NCBI GenBank assembly: GCA_024704765.1
Contig: JAKMXF010000365.1
Span: 930,001-994,000 of the forward strand
Direction: 5' to 3'
DNA: 64,000 bases
From: Oopsacas minuta
Lineage: Eukaryota; Porifera; Hexactinellida; Lyssacinosida; Leucopsacidae
The position numbers were made by a program, and so were the translations under genes. Of the stretch, positions 35,201 to 44,744 are shown one piece after another. The notes beneath the pieces were generated by a model. It saw only the letters and a list, made by a program, of their open reading frames with translations. It did not search any database and was not told the DNA's origin. Positions within the stretch are counted from its first letter, which is position 1, and every line of letters begins with the position of its first letter.

Positions 35201-38200
35201 CAGGCATACTCCACAAGATTCCAGGCGTATTTGATATTAGACGAATTACTAATAGGCGGTGTCCACTGCATTTATGTTGTTAGTTAATATTCTGCTTGAT
35301 AATTGCTTAACATATAGATTGCTTGAACTAACTATTATTACAATATTAATTTTGTTTCCTTTACACAAAGTACTTCTGTAACAGTTCGTTAACTAATTAA
35401 TATATGATATTCCAACTTCTGGGAAAATGCGTTTCATTCATTATTTTTTGTTAATGTAAATATGTACAAAAACTCTACAATAATGAATATACACATTTTT
35501 ACCCGAAAATTTTTATATTTCAAATAAAAGGGGACCCTTCATTAAGTAAAATCGATGTTGGCATAAGGGCAAAAATGTAATTATGTATAAAGTCGATTTC
35601 ATATGTTAACACACTGTCGAAATTCACAGTTAACTAGTTCCTACCTTGTCGTATCTGCCATTTATGGAGTTAATTTCTAGCCTGGATTAATCGTTCCTAA
35701 CTCGCGGCAACATATGATATTCGATAATATGCATTCTGCTGAATATAAACCATTATTTGTGCATAATTAGTCATTGCGAATTTGATACGCTACCTAATCA
35801 CATAAATTTAATGTATAGTATCCCCTAGCCCCGTAGTTAGCACAATTGAATTTGTCAAGTTACCCTATAATGCTGTGCGTAGTATGCTAACCCTGCAAAT
35901 GTTGGGTTATATAATACCTAACCAACAGGAGTATAGGACCATCTTCAACAGCAATATGCCATGTTCCAAGCTTAACAGTAAGAATACTTATCACTCTATT
36001 ATTACTGGTATCCACATTGCATGCACGTATATATTCGTAGTTATAGCTATCAGGATCAATGAATTTTCTAAATTATTAGACAAATAATTCTGTTTGAATT
36101 CATGAAAACTATTCATCGAAAATAACTGACATATTTACCCTATTAATACCTAATTAGGACTTTGTATTCCACGTTATTACCAAATAATAGAAAACTTAGT
36201 GGAATAATTCGCTACTCTCAGTTAATAAATTCTATAATTATACATTTAAAATGTAATATAATTATCACCAATACGTATAACATTGTAAGTGAATGCAAAT
36301 TACTTTATTGTATGATTTCGCCGATGATAAATTAACTCTATTTTCTCAATATCGCGTTAATATCCATGACCTTATCTTCATGCACTATTATATCTATTAT
36401 ATTATCGCTATCCACTCAAGAAACATTTTCCATCTCAATGGGGGAAGGCAGAAATTTCTCAAAAATATTTTCATAATAATTTTATCGTTAAGACTCTAAT
36501 TGTTAGTCTCTTATATCCTATAACTAATATCCAGGGTTGACGTGGGAATGGGGAATCAGGGGAATTCCCATATGGTAAAAACATGTAAATTCCTCTGTAC
36601 TAAGCCAGGTTCTCATGAAATGTATTAACTTTGTCCTGGGTTGCCATGGGAATGGGAATCATTTCTTTCTGTGCGAAAATAACCTACATAAGGTGCTATC
36701 CCCATGTTCATAACACATTAGGGTGCGCGGCTTGCCAAACTCGAGATGAATCCCTGCCTCAAATAGCTACAGTGATTCAGTATTTTTCAAATATTTAGAA
36801 TTTCTAGTCCACTCCCTGAGTATATCCGTCTAGCCTCCCTACACTTCCCTCCGAGCATTTTGGGGTTGGAGATTGGGACCTGGTTATGAAAGTATTCTCA
36901 TGTAAAATTCTTACCCATTAGCCTAAAACTCCAAATCAATCTAGAGACTGATCTTTCATATTTATATCTATCTAAGTTGTGTAATACGTTAATCTCGAAA
37001 TAGGAGATTTGTACATTTTTAGACTTGTATCTATCACATAATTATCAAGTGTTACAGAATTTTGTTAACAAAGCTGATATTTCTATTAACAATTCGAGAA
37101 CTTCTGTTTTCATGCAAAATATATATAGCATAAATCAGCCCAATAGAAGTTACGTCACCAAAAATTGTAGATTGAACGTATAATACGTAATACGTCTTCA
37201 TTAAAATACGTATTAAACAACTCAGATAGATGTCTATAATAGTAGTATATATAAAATTTGATACTATTTGCAATGTCGATGATTTACTATTAGCATTGTT
37301 ACAAGAATTTGTGTATACAGCCTTAAGTGGATAGACTCAAATACACTTGTACTTCACTATCATTTATCTAGACGATAAATTGTAGTGAAGTACATACAGT
37401 AGGTTAATACTTTAACGAGCAAACCTTAGAAATGTGTACTTCTTATCTCGAGTACACAATAACCAGAGCAATATCAATTGACCTGATCCTGTGTAATATT
37501 TTTTCCTTCTTATCCAGAAATTCGTATGAACCCTGTTCGTACTAACGAAGTTCTACTTTATGTAAACATACATCCCAAATGACCAGGCAGACTAGCATTT
37601 GGAACAAAATGTCTCTACGATATTTTCATATTTCTACTATAATTAAATTCTGGAAGAATGAAAGGACCGCAATTGGAGCCCTTTCCATTTTTCTTGGAGG
37701 GGGAGCGGATTTTGCTCTTGTCCTGTGTAAGGATCAGAGGTGAGAGCATCGCTCCTTTATAGGCCAAGAGAGCGGAGCGTGAGCGAACTCCAAAAAATGA
37801 GGACCGCTTAATTCTTTGATTATTCATGTATAAATTTATTGCACATTTTATATCATAGACTCCAAGCTTTTAATCTCCAAATGCTGGTCATTATTCTGGA
37901 ATCAGGTAAACTGCAAAATATAGTCATGCAATGATAATAGTTTGGTATGACTATTACATTAGATTCGTATTATAAGTAATCAGGATTGAATTTAACGATT
38001 GTACATTCGGGAAATTACTAACGTCAGACAAATTCAACAGATTTGTATATATTGTTGTGAATTATGAAAAGTACTCCGGTAGCCACACTTTATACTTAGC
38101 AACAATACCGAATTTTATGCAGAATAACGATGAAATTTGTATAATGTTTGTATTCAAATAGGAGCGGCGGTTCACCTTCTGCTCCTGAGTCCTAAATGGA

Positions 38201-41200
38201 GCGTGCTCCAATTTTCAATGAATTATTTAAAATGATGCTCGAGATTTGTTAGGACAATTGGGTGCTTTTTCAGTGCTTGAAATTAACAAACATACAGATT
38301 TATCATTTGATTTGGCGCATTGCTCCTCGAGGTATCCATTATTCTCCAAATTGACGGGCCCCCTTTGAATATAATAATATAAATATATTTAGAATAATGT
38401 AATTCACAAATATACGTATATGGCATATATATTATTGAATTATTTTGTAAGATCAACCCCTTTGTAGCTGTTTAGAGCAAGGATCTACGTATATTTTGAG
38501 ATTTTGCTAATTTGTTTACTTTATATTCATAAAACAACAATAAATTTACATATGATTAATCCAAGGGTGTGAACATCGGATTCAGCATGTTCGATATATT
38601 TTGTGAAGTTTTATTGAATTCTATTTACTTCCTTGATAAACACGATTAATACATAGTTATGCGATAATTTCAAAATTGCACACGTAAATGCTTTCCTTGA
38701 CAACGGACAAACAGACAACAATTGAGATTTAATAATATAGATTATTACCTTACTTTCTGGCATATACTTCGAATGATGTCATTCATAAACTACAACGATT
38801 CAAGATTTATAGGGTAGACAAATGTCCCGAGCTGTAAAATAAGATTCCTCCGCGCGCCTGCAGGATCAAGGATTATCCACCATTTTCCTCGTATTCGAAA
38901 CCTTAAATATTTTGTGGCTTAACTAAGTCACCAGCTTCAGCATTTTGGTAGATAATAATTAACTCTGGCTCTATTAAGCGGAGTCTACTGTATTTATGAT
39001 TCCTATATATCTACGCATGAAGTACGCCCAAAGGTCAATTCAAGTCAATCGAAATTTAGAATATCTAAATTAGGGCGAACGTACATGTCACACATTATCC
39101 ATGCAATAAATACATGTTATATATTGCAATAGGAGCTGATATAAGAATAGAGCTCATCGCGAACTACGTAGTTCACGAGCTCATATAAATGGGAACTAAC
39201 ATACTGTTATTTCTATACTCTGTAACATTAATGATTGTTTTAGTGTATCCATGGTACACGTAATATGGATAGAATATCGAGTATGAGGTTATCAGAGCAG
39301 TGTTTGCTAGGAAAAGAACAATTTGAAAAAACGGCTTTCCTCCCTACATAATGAGCAGAATTTGTAGTGTTATCCTGAAATATGTGAAGAATTAAACATA
39401 CCAATATATATAAATAAAGCAATTTGAAACGCCATCTATACGTCATTATGTATCCATACATATTTACCAATTAACCGCTAAATGTATACATGTATTAAAT
39501 ATCATCAATTAGAAGGTACAGTCATATTTTAAAATTGGAATAGTCAGAAACTCAGAATTATTTATGGGAATGGCGGACAGTTCGTCGAACACATATTATA
39601 GAACCCCGAGAAGAAAAATTCATAGTAAATTCCCAAATATCTCAATTATATTATAATTCAGATTTATTATCGGAATAATAGTGACCAAGATACACATATC
39701 CTCGTATAAATGCATTGTAATTCACTAATTCGATAAAAATGCCATATCAACAACGAGATATCGCTTTAAAATTCCCTATCAACCAACAGTAGGGTAGCCC
39801 AGAACCCCGACTATATGTCCAGCAAGTTTGGGCACCTGACAAAATGTTCATTCGACGAAGTGTCCGTTTATCGATTTATGGAGATCTTTTCCGAGATCTC
39901 AATGCCACTCATAAAGTATATAGTCTTTTTGAACTCTTACAGAGAGAGATGACATTCTATAAATATGCTATAAAACGTAACAAACCTGAGTTGCAGCAGT
40001 TGCTATTGCATCCAGAACCTTATCATTCCAAGTGTTCTCATCTTCTCCCCTAATCTGCATCTCTCCAGAGCTCCAAGTAGCACAATGGTAATGAGCCTGT
40101 AGGTGATCTCTGTTGTTATCCTCAATAGACTCATCGTCTCGCTTCATGTCACAACGCTCAACTTGGTCAGGAATCAAAGAAGGTTGAACTTCACAATTGG
40201 TAGACACCTTCAGCGGCTGAGATAGTGGATAGTTACGTGTGTGAATGTGGATACTAGAAACATATTAGTTCAGCTAATTGGTAAATCAGGAACTCCTATC
40301 TATGTCATGTATATGCACAGGGGTACAGGGGTACAGGGGTACAGGAACTACCCGACGCAAATTTACGTTACTATTTAGTTGGAGTGTGACGGCCAAATTG
40401 TCGAAACGGATATGTTCATAAAATTCAGCATTTTCTAGTGATCGAAGATGGCGTTTATGCAAGTTACATCGAAAATTTTGATACCTTGAAGTATTGTAAA
40501 CAAACAATATTGCACTATTTGTGATAAAGACACAGTATAACAAACCCTTTTCATTCAGTTTTTTTTCAGAATTTGTTATACGGACTTAAAACCATACATC
40601 AACCAGAGTGAAGAAATTTCGGGGCGGTAAGCTTTATATACACGGAACTGTGACGTAGCATATCACTTTAGCTAGCCTGCCAACGCGGACATGACACTCA
40701 AAATATGTCTGAATACATTGAGACATTAGCAGCAGGTGTGTACAAAGATGAAAATAGGTGGTAGGGTCACAGGAAATTGAAGTAGTGGCCATGGCCTTTC
40801 CTGCCCCCTTTAAACCCTCTATAGATTAGGAAACTGGGAGATTGAACCTTGTAGTTTATCTAGGTGCTTGGCGACACCTAAAAGTACCAGTTCAGCAGGC
40901 ATAAAGGATTTAAAAAATGTAACATCCCAGGAGAGTCCCTACAAAGAAAAGTTCCGGTTGGACCCCTCCCCCTTTCAGCCCCATTGATTTTATAACCCAT
41001 GGAAAGTTTCTAAGAATATTCATCTAAGTACAAGCCATCTAACTATGTGACAATCATATATTAGAATATATAAGATAGAGTAGAACAACCCATATAAGCG
41101 GACCACATGGCTAGCAGATTGCATTACTGTGGTATTGCACTGGATTATACAGTGGTTTAAGTATTGTACCAGTGGAATGTTTAGCGACGATAGAGAGCTG

Positions 41201-44200
41201 TTGGTATTCACTGAACTGACAGTTAACTTCAAAGAAGCTGTCATAACTATCAAAGCTAGTGACGCCATTCAACAAATGTATTTGTATCACGACAAACAGT
41301 CCCGTCTCCTGATGCTGAGTTATGAAACAGAAGAGAAGGTCAAAGAGATAGCTCTAGCTAGGATAGAGGGTAGCCCTATTCTACAACAAGGAGGAGTAGA
41401 GAGCGTGGATGGGAGGGTGTCTATAAGGGTGTCTCTAGAGAAATGCTCTCTATGTTCTCTGATGACATCAATGAAGCAGAGCAGTAGTGTGAGTGAGCTG
41501 TGTATTTCCAGAGGAGGAGAGAGATTGAGAGTGTCATGTGCATTCTGTGGTGAGACCCTGACAAGAGAGGGAGGAGGGAGAGTGAAGAGGATACGCCCCC
41601 TTCCTTCAGAAGGATGGGAGTGCATGGCAGAGGAGTGGTTCTGTCACCCGGTGCTTGACTCAGAGGGAGAGAGCGTGTCTCCTATGGAAAATGTAGAAAA
41701 GTTGTCTCTTAAGCCGCGTAAGGATGACGTATTCTACACAGAGATGTTCTACTTACTGAGTGGATATAATGTGTGTAAGAAGGGGAGTCATAGGAAGATA
41801 GAGCTAGGGAACAAGCGGGAGGGATTAACTGTAACTTGCGAGGTATGTGATCAGCTGTTAGGAAGTGAGTATGAAAATTGGGTAGAGTTGTATCAATGTC
41901 AAGTACAGCTTAAACTGAGTCCACTAGTGGGGACGGCCATAGCAACACAAGTGGTGAATAGGCATGTAGAGAGGATGGTAGGTCAACTGTGTAGAAAGCT
42001 GAGACTGGAAGGCCACGTCTGTAGAGTTATAGTCAAACCTTTTGAAGCTGACCCCATGCATGTGATCCTCCCAACCGGCCTCAAGGACCCTTGGCCTACC
42101 TCCAGAGTACTGGGGTTCCTCTGGTTGCTTGAGCCCGAGTGGAGCGTGTCTGTCTTCAGCTCGCGGAGAGGCAGGAGCGAGTATGAGAGTGGGAAAGTAG
42201 TACAGCTCATGTATTTGACTAGGATAGAGGGTAGAGAGAGGATAGAAGCGTTTCCTTGGGAGCTCTGGTTAACTGACAATGAAGCCTACAAACTGGAAAT
42301 ACCTTATTCCATGTGTCAACAGCTATTCCAGCAACTGCTGAGATCAAGCTGTCTCCTTCCTCCCCAACACAAGTCAATGGGTACCAGCATGAAGTTAGGG
42401 TTCTTACGTACAGTTTAGTCAAACAGCTGTTATACAACCAAATGAACATTGAGGAATTTAAAATATCTAGCTTATACTATTTCTATTTGAATAGAGTTGA
42501 AATATTTTAGAGGTAAAACCAGGGATTGTAATTTGAGAGTAGTGAGATTATTTTAAATTGTATTTTTATGAGAATTTTATCCGCTGTTACTTCTTTTGGT
42601 TCTGAAAAATTGCCTGAAGAAATTCCGAAAAATTACATTAATATCTGACCACAACAGATATTTTTGAATTATTGTAAATACACGCATTAATAGCTGCTAT
42701 ATAGTAGCTCAAAATCTAAGAGATAAGTCAAAAGTTTCAACAAAAATTCTGATAAGTGTCAGTGATCTAAGTTCTGACGTAATAAAACTTCCATATTCTT
42801 TTTGAATTTATTTATTCATTTGTAGTATAGTATTGTTTTTATTTATTTAAGTCCACGGGACTTCTACATTCTTCTTCTTTAAATAATTAGCTCTCCATAC
42901 GTGATATTAGCTTTATCCATCTCAATATTGATAAAATACACAGAAAAATAAAATAATATATTTCACTTTCGCAATCCAGAAACTCCCTCATAACCTGGGA
43001 AACCTTAGTAATCCCTAGTGCACCCGGTATTCCAGGAAAACACTTGAAATGGAATCGAATGGGTTTCATAAATAGTAGGCGGCGATCAGGAATAATACTC
43101 CCTAATGAAATTATTACCCTCCAAAGGAATAACAATAATAATAATAATAATCTGATAATGTCCTTCGTTAGAACATATTAGAACTGTGATAGAGATTTGT
43201 AATCAAATAATCATGCAATTTATATTATTTTAAGCTATAGTATATTATAATAAAGCCTTAAATTCGGGGCAGTATTTCATCTAAACGCCTCGTCAGAAGG
43301 GGCTAATTAGCTCTTTGAAGCATTAGGGGAGGGGACTTAATTACGGACCACTCCCATAACTCGAGGCTTGATTCAACTCTGTATGCTGAAAGCTGAATCA
43401 TAAGTCGAACTCGAGCCATTTTGAGTGGGCACCTACCCAACCTGGAATTTATGCTCCCATCCAGATTCACCTCCACCATAATACAAAAGTATAAGGCGGG
43501 TGGGCAAGACGTCATCTCTGCCCACCCTGACTCGGGAGCCTAGTTCCGCCAATCTGCTGAATACAGGGTGAGCATGAGGTTTACCAAGAATTATATAATT
43601 ACTATTCAGGACCTTAACAAGCTTGTAAAGCAGATCCTGGCATCGTTAGTGTAATAGTGCACTGGATTTAGCTAAGGTTTTACAGAAGTAGAAGTTTATC
43701 AACGCTGGAATAAATACGTGGCTAGCCTTGCGCTAATCATAGATAACTCTGTACAAACAACCTTTAGGGTGTGAACCTTGGGCGTTGGCCAAATTCTGAA
43801 TTTGGAGGTAAAACATTTCGTTCAATGGCATTCCGCTAATCGGCAGTAAATCCCAATCCAACAACTACAGGAGGGGATCCTCTAGGAGTACCTTAAACAC
43901 GCGATAGCGAAATAATACTATTCCTGAATATATATACACGGTATATCATACATACTCTAGTTGCAGAGATCATGATCAAATATTGTATGCCAGTGATTAC
44001 AATTTTTCGTGTTTAGAGTTGGGACTCAATATTTCTCGGTTCTATAGAACTGATGACTCAACAATTAGAATGTATAGTGTGAGGTGTATAACTAACCTGT
44101 TTCTGTCATTCTCCTCTGGAGAGTCCCAGGAGTGGAAGAAGACTCTTGCAGGAGGGGGAGAGAGCTGGAAGGGAGACATGTCAATAGGAAGAGTGTAATC

Positions 44201-44308
44201 AGAGGGGTAGAGTAGAGAGAGGAGTGGACCCTGTCCTAAACTGTTAGAAGCTTGACCACACAGCCGGCATTTCTCTGAAGCGGCCAGATTTGAACTACTG
44301 TTCTCCAT
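16117..44308 (-). CDS. KMT2C/D: KMT2C/KMT2D (MLL3/4) H3K4 methyltransferase, 33 exons
   Basis: Catalytic subunit of the COMPASS-like complex that mono-methylates histone H3 Lys4 at enhancers. I joined 33 exons by GT..AG sites with matching phase: 44308-44097, 40253-39986, 30494-30390, 29746-29695, 28318-28156, 28001-27893, 27806-27616, 27550-27451, 27080-26688, 26376-26149, 26098-26000, 25658-25372, 25305-25141, 24539-24212, 24148-24087, 23742-23426, 23193-23183, 23108-23013, 22796-22767, 22556-19470, 19415-19305, 19252-19022, 18763-18546, 18485-18371, 18304-18044, 17924-17877, 17814-17678, 17530-17332, 17268-17152, 17079-17006, 16749-16728, 16640-16554, 16209-16117. The sum is 8,016 nt, 2,671 residues plus TGA. 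The second PHD cluster and adjacent FYRN-FYRC put it in KMT2C/D rather than KMT2A/B. It is unsplit, unlike the Lpt/Trr pair of Drosophila. Edges are predictions; the 11-nt exon and the first introns are least certain. Confidence 0.92.
16501..16529. repeat. (AC)n microsatellite in a KMT2C/D intron
   Basis: An uninterrupted AC dinucleotide run in the intron between the last two coding exons. Confidence 0.95.
17877..19415 (-). CDS. KMT2C/D: KMT2C/D exons 21-26: ePHD2, FYRN and FYRC
   Basis: Exons 19415-19305, 19252-19022, 18763-18546, 18485-18371, 18304-18044 and 17924-17877 (residues 2102-2429). Exons 22-23 form the second extended [63 protein letters not shown] follows ([15 protein letters not shown]...[17 protein letters not shown]) and directly after it FYRC ([19 protein letters not shown] ... 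[15 protein letters not shown]). FYRN and FYRC being adjacent is the KMT2C/D arrangement; in KMT2A/B they lie far apart around a taspase site, and none is seen here. Confidence 0.92.
19470..22556 (-). CDS. KMT2C/D: KMT2C/D exon 20: 1,029-codon disordered exon
   Basis: A single 3,087-bp exon (residues 1073-2101), rich in Pro, Ser, His, Tyr, Gln and Asn with repeated PHP, YPHS and HPHDP-like motifs, no globular fold visible. It starts with a short basic block ([19 protein letters not shown], then KPRRKGRRI). Long low-complexity central regions are normal in KMT2C/D and act as interaction surfaces. An ordered-looking stretch ([18 protein letters not shown], then [11 protein letters not shown]) lies near residue 1760. 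Antisense frames inside this exon are shadows. Confidence 0.88.
22767..23742 (-). CDS. KMT2C/D: KMT2C/D exons 16-19: HMG-like segment with an 11-nt exon
   Basis: Exon 16 (23742-23426) is basic ([20 protein letters not shown]) and ends in phase 1; exon 18 (23108-23013) starts in phase 0. An 11-nt exon at 23193-23183, flanked by ATTAG and GTATGCC, repairs the phase and adds three whole codons plus the split one (ENFM). Exon 18 (32 codons, with [20 protein letters not shown]) and exon 19 (10 codons, [10 protein letters not shown]) resemble the second half of the HMG box found in KMT2C/D. The HMG match is moderate and partial. The microexon is inferred from phase and splice consensus alone. Confidence 0.7.
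24087..25658 (-). CDS. KMT2C/D: KMT2C/D exons 12-15: second PHD cluster
   Basis: Exons 25658-25372, 25305-25141, 24539-24212 and 24148-24087 (residues 641-920). Exon 12 begins [20 protein letters not shown] and holds [42 protein letters not shown] and [10 protein letters not shown]. This is the best match in the gene to human KMT2C/D PHD4-5 and the main reason for the subfamily call. Exon 13 continues with CxxC pairs ([20 protein letters not shown]), and exon 14 closes with YYCSLCRHQ. In vertebrate KMT2C/D this cluster binds the histone H4 tail; the same role here is inference. Exon 15 (62 nt) is needed to fix the phase between exons 14 and 16. Confidence 0.9.
26000..27080 (-). CDS. KMT2C/D: KMT2C/D exons 9-11: acidic then basic linker
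   Basis: Exons 27080-26688 (131 codons), 26376-26149 (76) and 26098-26000 (33), residues 401-640, all phase 0. The first is strongly acidic (Asp, Glu, Ser, Thr) without a known fold. The second is very basic (a run of four Lys in [11 protein letters not shown], then GKRKYYRGK), a likely nuclear localisation or nucleic-acid-binding stretch. The third has aromatic residues ([15 protein letters not shown]) leading into the next PHD cluster. Linkers of this kind separate the two PHD groups in KMT2C/D. Confidence 0.8.
27451..28318 (-). CDS. KMT2C/D: KMT2C/D exons 5-8: first PHD cluster
   Basis: Exons 28318-28156, 28001-27893, 27806-27616 and 27550-27451 (about residues 213-400). They encode three successive Cys-rich modules: [10 protein letters not shown]...[31 protein letters not shown] ending WRCE; and CRCCIDC...CSRCNQL with CFICQG, ending FCPECREAK. 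This matches the first PHD group of KMT2C/D next to the extended PHD. These fingers are known in the family to read histone tails or help assemble the complex; which residues are read here cannot be told. Introns are 86 to 184 bp. All four phases (1, 2, 0, 2) close correctly. Confidence 0.88.
28570..29045 (+). repeat. Dispersed repeat A with internal tandem units (KMT2C/D intron)
   Basis: Three partly repeated blocks, each with a TAC..ATTAC..TA(A/G)CC(G/C)TT motif (starting near 28628, 28750 and 28855), are followed by the TTTACTTTATATTCATAAA / AATAAATTTACAT part shared with 38450-38752 and 48330-48662. It leads into the GACA microsatellite through CCTTTCCTTGACAACGGACA, the common right end of the family. 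Confidence 0.65.
29145..29273. repeat. GACA/GATA tetranucleotide microsatellite
   Basis: About 30 GACA and GATA units, expanded from the GGACAAACAGACAG tail of repeat A. The copies at 38699 and 48609 have only one to four units there, so expansion happened in this copy. A small minus-strand frame across it (repeated CLSV) is an artefact. Confidence 0.95.
29695..44308 (-). CDS. KMT2C/D: KMT2C/D exons 1-4: N-terminal extended PHD
   Basis: Exons 44308-44097, 40253-39986, 30494-30390 and 29746-29695 (residues 1-212). The start ATG at 44308 gives [20 protein letters not shown], the first Cys pair of an extended PHD. Exon 2 supplies [15 protein letters not shown], the family's W/HxxCALWS core. Exon 3 gives [14 protein letters not shown] then [11 protein letters not shown], and exon 4 FCPKH, the last zinc ligands. 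One compact zinc module is thus cut by introns of 3,843 and 9,491 bp. The first phase works only with the exon-2 acceptor after TTTCTAG (start 40253); a nearer AG gives the wrong phase. No other ATG-led exon was found upstream, but an earlier 5' exon cannot be excluded. Confidence 0.82.
30684..30870. mobile_element. pogo/Tigger-like MITE with TA target site
   Basis: 187 bp beginning CAGTCAACTCCAGTTGTATT and ending in the inverted form GATATAACAGAAGTTGATTG, flanked by TA on both sides. Short pogo/mariner-type ends with a TA duplication are diagnostic. No coding sequence. Related to 12988-13151. Confidence 0.8.
31541..31675. repeat. 27-bp minisatellite, exactly 5 copies
   Basis: Five back-to-back 27-bp units (AATTACATACATACC, then STTAGCCGTGTT). 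Units 2-5 are identical and unit 1 differs at one base. Such uniformity points to recent expansion. Frames through it are artefacts of a unit length divisible by three. Confidence 0.97.
34635..35213. mobile_element. Foldback element with long inverted repeats
   Basis: About 580 bp whose arms are near-inverse over at least 100 bp: the left arm contains CAACCGAATAATCCAATTTTC, trimmed here to its core AATCCAATTTTCGAT, then GCGTAGCTCG and GTGCTGCACATGC and GGGCGGTCCCAGGAT; the right arm holds their reverse complements at 35092-35176. A second inner pair (GACCGCCAATGCAC at 34793 against 35010-35030) lies inside. No coding capacity. Confidence 0.78.
37349..37393. other. 20-bp hairpin in KMT2C/D intron 2
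   Basis: Arms 37349-37368 and 37374-37393 pair at 18 of 20 positions, with a 2-nt internal mismatch and a 5-nt loop. Foldback relic or small-RNA hairpin. Confidence 0.5.
38450..38752 (+). repeat. Dispersed repeat A, intron copy
   Basis: Same order of blocks as 48330-48662: TTTGTTTACTTTATATTCAT, AAAACAACAATAAATTTA, CGGATTCAGCATGTTC, CTTCCTTGATAAACACGAT and the right end CTTTCCTTGACAACGGACAA followed by an ATAATATAGATTA tail. Confidence 0.75.
41177..42418 (+). CDS. UBE3D: UBE3D (HECT-like E2-binding ubiquitin ligase)
   Basis: E3 ubiquitin ligase that binds E2 enzymes such as UBE2C; HECT_2 family, with conserved Cys pairs. I chose the ATG at 41177, 48 nt into the open frame, because [20 protein letters not shown] lines up with the human N-terminus; this gives 413 residues (human 389). 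Family marks: CAFCGETL, then [19 protein letters not shown] (human LPSENWGALVGEWCCHP), [25 protein letters not shown], and the C-terminal [13 protein letters not shown]. It is one exon, antisense inside intron 1 of KMT2C/D, and intact. An AATAAA lies at 42781. Vertebrate UBE3D has many introns, so this copy may be a retrocopy that replaced the spliced gene; that is inference. Confidence 0.9.
   Translation: MFSDDRELLVFTELTVNFKEAVITIKASDAIQQMYLYHDKQSRLLMLSYETEEKVKEIALARIEGSPILQQGGVESVDGRVSIRVSLEKCSLCSLMTSMKQSSSVSELCISRGGERLRVSCAFCGETLTREGGGRVKRIRPLPSEGWECMAEEWFCHPVLDSEGESVSPMENVEKLSLKPRKDDVFYTEMFYLLSGYNVCKKGSHRKIELGNKREGLTVTCEVCDQLLGSEYENWVELYQCQVQLKLSPLVGTAIATQVVNRHVERMVGQLCRKLRLEGHVCRVIVKPFEADPMHVILPTGLKDPWPTSRVLGFLWLLEPEWSVSVFSSRRGRSEYESGKVVQLMYLTRIEGRERIEAFPWELWLTDNEAYKLEIPYSMCQQLFQQLLRSSCLLPPQHKSMGTSMKLGFLRTV
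42781..42786 (+). promoter_or_regulatory. AATAAA poly(A) signal for UBE3D
   Basis: Canonical hexamer 363 nt after the UBE3D stop codon, same strand. Confidence 0.5.
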
Positions 44309-44309
44309 G

Positions 44310-44317
44310 TGACGTCA
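44310..44317 (-). promoter_or_regulatory. CRE (TGACGTCA) next to the KMT2C/D start codon
   Basis: A perfect palindromic CREB/ATF site ends one base before the predicted ATG. A core promoter element so close implies a very short leader, or use of a start site that makes the element part of the 5' UTR. Confidence 0.5.
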
Positions 44318-44744
44318 CGAGAAGCTAAGGTCGCACTGAGCTAAGACTTAGTATTATTTACATGTAAGTTACGATAAAGGATAATTAATAGAGTTATAGG
44401 GTAGTGTTTGTTATACTGCTATAGTAAGAAATACACTAAAATAACAAATTGATTGTAGTAAGATCATGGCAGATATTATGATGATATGGTACCTTGCTTA
44501 GGAAATAAAACGTGTATTAGACATGAAACTAAGTATTGAAACAAAATAGTATTGAGTGTATAGAATAATTTCAACTAAACTAAATATTTGTATTTCATAT
44601 TATCCATGGTTTAACTAATTTGTTTAGGTTATTACTGTACAATTGAAAGGTTTGTTAAAAATATTATTAATTTTGGTATTAATTAATAATCGACCATCCC
44701 ATAAATTCATTCTATAATCTCTGATTTATTCGATATATTGCAGG

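Larger units (their letters stand above)
30495..39985 (-). other. 9.5-kb KMT2C/D intron 2, repeats only
   Basis: Between exon 2 (ending CAG, donor GTTTGTTACG) and exon 3 (acceptor CTCCATTTAG). I see no gene inside on either strand; contents are a pogo-like MITE, a 27-bp minisatellite, a large foldback element, a short hairpin, a repeat A copy and GAGCG-rich repeat fragments (near 34010-34150, 37650-37790, 38155-38230). A frame at 39240-39366 has a fair acceptor but is not needed to keep phase. Confidence 0.7.
40254..44096 (-). other. 3.8-kb KMT2C/D intron 1, hosts UBE3D
   Basis: Besides the opposite-strand UBE3D gene it holds a short 8-bp tandem repeat (unit AGGGGTAC, near 40317-40344), an ATA-type repeat near 43130-43150, and otherwise unassigned sequence. 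The regions 40350-41176 and 42800-44096 show no other supportable gene. Confidence 0.65.

Noticed and set aside
39230-39366. Possible extra KMT2C/D exon in intron 2 (good acceptor CACATATTTCAG)
   Set aside because: Exons 2 and 3 already join in phase and continue the ePHD (ATQ then SCEYC); adding this piece would interrupt the zinc module.
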